Positions 4,685 to 6,682 of a DNA stretch of 6,682 nt are shown here, in pieces (position 1 is the stretch's first letter; each line of letters starts with the position of its first letter). Source of the stretch: Candidatus Hodarchaeota archaeon (lineage in GTDB: Archaea; Asgardarchaeota; Heimdallarchaeia; Hodarchaeales; Hodarchaeaceae); assembly GCA_030589605.1 (NCBI GenBank), contig JAUUVJ010000229.1, positions 1 to 6,682 on the forward strand, read 5' to 3'. Made by a program: the position numbers and the translations under genes. The notes under the pieces were generated by a model. The model did not search any database and was not told the origin of the DNA. It saw only the letters and a list, made by a program, of their open reading frames with translations.

Positions 4685-5908
4685 TTAAAAACCCCAATCT
4701 CTACTTTTACTAAATCCATATGCAATAGTTCTTGCTTCAGAGATTTTTTTAAGCATTGAAGGTTTAATAATGGCTTTCATGAAAAGATATAATCTTTGAA
4801 TTCGACTCATTGATGTAATATCCCAACCATCAATCCATGAGCCAAATATATCGATATCTTTAGATGTTAATGAGTTATATAATATATTATGCGCTTTCTG
4901 AATGATTGGATCAGTATAAGGAGCATTTTGACTTTTTTTCTGGTATTCACTCATCTGTTTTTCATCAAAACGAGAATTTTTATGTGCCTCAATAGCTGTT
5001 TGGCCTGCAAGCATTCCTGAGTGAATACCAATAGATACCCCTCCATAAAAAATTGAATTAGTCATTCCAGCAGCGTCTCCAACAGCCATAAAGTTTGAAC
5101 TGTAATTTTTTGGAATGGGGCCACTTGCGGGAATGATTCCAGCGATTTTTTGAATGATCTCCGCTTTAGATATGCTTTCGTCATTCAAATAAGCTATGAA
5201 ATCTTTTATATTTTTATTCGGATTAGTTGCTGGATTTAAAATAACTCCAATGTTTGTATTCTTTTTTTTTGGAAAAACCCATCCATAGTGCATCGCAGGA
5301 ATTTTCTTGGGAGCAAAATAGAAATCTAGAGCATCAGTATGAACACCATCAATTTTATATTCAATTCCTTGGACATATTCAGCTGGAGGTTGTAATCCCA
5401 TGAATCGAACACTATGAGCTGAAGGACCATCTGCTCCAATTACAATTTTACTTTCATAATCATCTTGTGTTGTTTTAACCGTTAATGAGTCCGACTTTCG
5501 ATCTATTGAAGTGACTTGTGTGCCTAAAAGAAGGTTAGCTCCAGCTTCTTTTGCTTTTTTGGCGATAAGCTTATCGAATAATGGTCGATTGATTGTAACT
5601 GTGTTTAATGTGGATGTAGCTACTCCTTTTGTTCCAAAAAAAAACCGTTGCGTCGGTACTATTCTTTCAATGAATGAATCGTGTTTTTGAAGATCCAAAA
5701 TTTCGTTATCAAGCTGAAAATTGGAATCTGGCATATTTTCTAAAGAAAGAAGTTTATTTGCAGAGATCCCTTCTCCACAAGCCAAAGGATAACCAATTTC
5801 AAGATGTTCTTCTACTACAGCTGTATTTAACCCATTTTTAGCAGTTGTGATTGCTGCTGACAACCCAGAGGGTCCTCCACCAATGATAAGAACATCATAA
5901 TTCAACAC
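4685..5908 (-). CDS. Geranylgeranyl reductase family flavoprotein (archaeal lipid saturation)
   Basis: The 407-residue protein is an FAD-dependent reductase of the geranylgeranyl reductase family, which saturates the isoprenoid chains of archaeal membrane lipids. The N-terminal Rossmann motif is LIIGGGPSGLSAA (7-19), followed by ACGEGIS (43-49) with the family Cys44, IGADGPSAHSVR (157-168), the substrate-cavity motif YGWVFP (208-213) and the second FAD motif AVGDAAGMTNSIFYGG (275-290). Length is normal. The usual GxG eight residues after FP is GVI here (221-223), and the Pro before the Tyr is one residue further away than in the motif I remember, both minor variants. The start is a GTG at 5908 with GGTG (5921-5918) 9 nt upstream. 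A NapH-like iron-sulfur protein and a small membrane protein follow on the same strand. A related flavoprotein with another isoprenoid substrate is the alternative. Confidence 0.87.
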   Translation of the reverse strand: MLNYDVLIIGGGPSGLSAAITTAKNGLNTAVVEEHLEIGYPLACGEGISANKLLSLENMPDSNFQLDNEILDLQKHDSFIERIVPTQRFFFGTKGVATSTLNTVTINRPLFDKLIAKKAKEAGANLLLGTQVTSIDRKSDSLTVKTTQDDYESKIVIGADGPSAHSVRFMGLQPPAEYVQGIEYKIDGVHTDALDFYFAPKKIPAMHYGWVFPKKKNTNIGVILNPATNPNKNIKDFIAYLNDESISKAEIIQKIAGIIPASGPIPKNYSSNFMAVGDAAGMTNSIFYGGVSIGIHSGMLAGQTAIEAHKNSRFDEKQMSEYQKKSQNAPYTDPIIQKAHNILYNSLTSKDIDIFGSWIDGWDITSMSRIQRLYLFMKAIIKPSMLKKISEARTIAYGFSKSRDWGF

Positions 5909-5959
5909 TTTTTAATGCACCAAGATTCATTGAACAATCACATCGCTTGTTAATAGACA

Positions 5960-5967
5960 ATTTAAAG
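5960..5967 (-). promoter_or_regulatory. TATA-like box for geranylgeranyl reductase
   Basis: Minus-strand CTTTAAAT centred about 55 bp upstream of the GTG start predicts a leader of roughly 28 nt that includes the GGTG ribosome binding site. It lies in the 79-106 bp divergent gap with gar1. Its core is nearly symmetric, so it could also serve the plus strand. Confidence 0.35.
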
Positions 5968-5976
5968 ATGTTACTG

Positions 5977-5985
5977 GATTATATC
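5977..5985 (+). promoter_or_regulatory. TATA-like box for gar1
   Basis: GATTATATC is centred about 34 bp before the ATG at 6015, which predicts transcription starting near 6007 and a leader of only about 8 nt. This supports ATG 6015 over the upstream TTG and GTG codons, which would lie before the transcript start. Confidence 0.35.
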
Positions 5986-6014
5986 ATTTGGGATTACTTG
6001 TGTCACGAACACCA

Positions 6015-6323
6015 ATGAGAATTGGAAATTCATCAATCAAAGCCCAAGGTAAGATCCTTGTGCAGTTAGAAAATAATTCACTTCCAAAAATAGGATCACG
6101 TGCAAAAATTCAAAGAAAGGGGAGTTTTATGGATATCGGAGAAGTTGTTGAAGTAATTGGTTCAACTAAGAATCCATGGATTGTAATCTTAGCCAAAAAG
6201 GAAAAATTAGATGTATTAAAAGAAGGTGAGTCGGTTTTCACAGAGGATCGCCCTCCGAGAGATAAAGGAAAAAAACAGCGGAGATGGAAGAAGGGGACGA
6301 AATCTAATAGAGGAAAGAAATAA
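6015..6323 (+). CDS. gar1: H/ACA ribonucleoprotein subunit Gar1
   Basis: Gar1 is a core protein of H/ACA guide-RNA particles, which with Cbf5, Nop10 and L7Ae convert uridine to pseudouridine in rRNA. The 102-residue protein carries the small beta-barrel pattern of the family: MRIGNSSIKAQGKILVQL at the start, PKIGSRAKIQRKGSFMDIG (26-44), then EVVEVIGSTKNPWIVIL (45-61), which matches the usual G-x-V-x-x-V-x-G-x-x-x-x-P-x-x-x-V block. The C-terminal 25 residues are Lys/Arg/Gly-rich (KKQRRWKKGTKSNRGKK), a simple RNA-binding tail reminiscent of GAR tails. The frame is open further back to a TTG at 5988 with a GTG at 6000; I chose the ATG at 6015 because homologues begin near this R-x-G and because of the TATA position. 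rps8e follows on the same strand after about 100 nt. Confidence 0.85.
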   Translation: MRIGNSSIKAQGKILVQLENNSLPKIGSRAKIQRKGSFMDIGEVVEVIGSTKNPWIVILAKKEKLDVLKEGESVFTEDRPPRDKGKKQRRWKKGTKSNRGKK

Positions 6324-6331
6324 GAAGCTAA

Positions 6332-6340
6332 TATTTAAAA
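6332..6340 (+). promoter_or_regulatory. TATA-like box, possible rps8e promoter
   Basis: TATTTAAAA lies in the 103-bp gap after gar1, about 90 bp before the rps8e start. It predicts a leader of some 65 nt. A second weaker element, CTTTAAG, occurs at 6391-6397. rps8e could also be read through from gar1. Confidence 0.3.
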
Positions 6341-6414
6341 TCAAAATCATTTGCCCGTTAATTGTAGAATTCAGTAAAATTGGGTGGTAACTTTAAGTAG
6401 TAATCACTCTAAAT

Positions 6415-6420
6415 GAGGAG
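6415..6420 (+). promoter_or_regulatory. Ribosome binding site fixing the TTG start of rps8e
   Basis: GAGGAG lies 6 nt upstream of the TTG at 6427. The optimal spacing, with the family N-terminus that follows, settles this non-ATG start. Confidence 0.65.
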
Positions 6421-6426
6421 ATATTA

Positions 6427-6682
6427 TTGGCAAGATCACAAAGAATATCCAGACGTAAATCAAGTGGTGGACGATATCATATTGCTGTAAAGAAGAAAAA
6501 GCGAGATTTAGCACGACCAGCAGCATCAACTTTGCTAGGTGAAGAAAGAAAAAAAGTAATTAGAACTCGTGGGGGAAATCGAAAAATACGTCTTCTAAGT
6601 TATAGTTATGCTAATTTATCATCTCAAGATAAGAAATCATCTGAAAAAGTCGAAATCGAAGATGTTATTGAAAATACTGCAA
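6427..6682 (+). CDS. rps8e: 30S ribosomal protein S8e (partial, N-terminal 85 residues)
   Basis: S8e is a small-subunit ribosomal protein found in archaea and eukaryotes. The frame opens at a TTG placed 6 nt after GAGGAG and runs off the right edge; archaeal S8e is about 125-130 residues, so roughly a third is missing. The N-terminus is basic (MARSQRISRRKSSGGRYHIA) and carries the family features: K-S-S-G-G-R near residues 11-16, a Lys/Arg cluster (KKKKRDLARPA, 22-32), the LGEERKKVIRTRGGNRKIRLL block (37-57) with the family signature RTRGGNRK, and a following acidic, lysine-poor stretch. The gene is on the same strand as gar1 about 100 nt downstream, giving an RNA-modification and ribosome neighbourhood. 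Confidence 0.93.
   Translation, partial: MARSQRISRRKSSGGRYHIAVKKKKRDLARPAASTLLGEERKKVIRTRGGNRKIRLLSYSYANLSSQDKKSSEKVEIEDVIENTA

Overview
The window is a low-GC, gene-dense piece of an archaeal chromosome. The archaeal assignment rests on a Gar1 snoRNP-type protein next to ribosomal protein S8e (both absent from bacteria), a geranylgeranyl reductase of the archaeal-lipid type, a CofE-family ligase, a RAD55/KaiC-like RecA-fold protein, TATA-like boxes and AGGTGAT-type ribosome binding sites. An Asgard or other low-GC archaeon would fit, but I cannot fix the phylum from the sequence alone.

Layout, left to right. (1) Minus strand, 1-297: the N-terminal part of an unrecognised protein, a short helical region followed by a Pro/Ser/Thr/Ala-rich linker that runs off the edge. 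(2) Minus strand, 359-2054: a two-gene unit, CofE-family gamma-glutamyl ligase then dihydropteroate synthase. The pairing suggests pterin (folate or methanopterin) cofactor synthesis rather than F420. (3) A 298-bp divergent intergenic region, 2055-2352, holding two perfect inverted repeats of matching design. (4) Plus strand, 2353-3357: a KaiC/RAD55-like protein whose Walker A motif has lost its lysine, followed by a 72-residue protein with a C-x4-C...C-x2-H metal-site pattern; a T-rich terminator follows. (5) Minus strand, 3452-5908: geranylgeranyl reductase, then a 50-residue single-helix membrane protein, then a NapH-like polytopic iron-sulfur protein. (6) Plus strand, 5988 to the end: gar1 and the start of rps8e.

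The most interesting points are the likely inactive RecA-fold protein with its small Zn-finger-like partner, the folate-style CofE homologue beside folP, the paired dyads in the divergent control region, and the short membrane and Cys-rich ORFs leading into the iron-sulfur gene beside the lipid reductase. I see no mobile element, CRISPR array, rRNA or tRNA.
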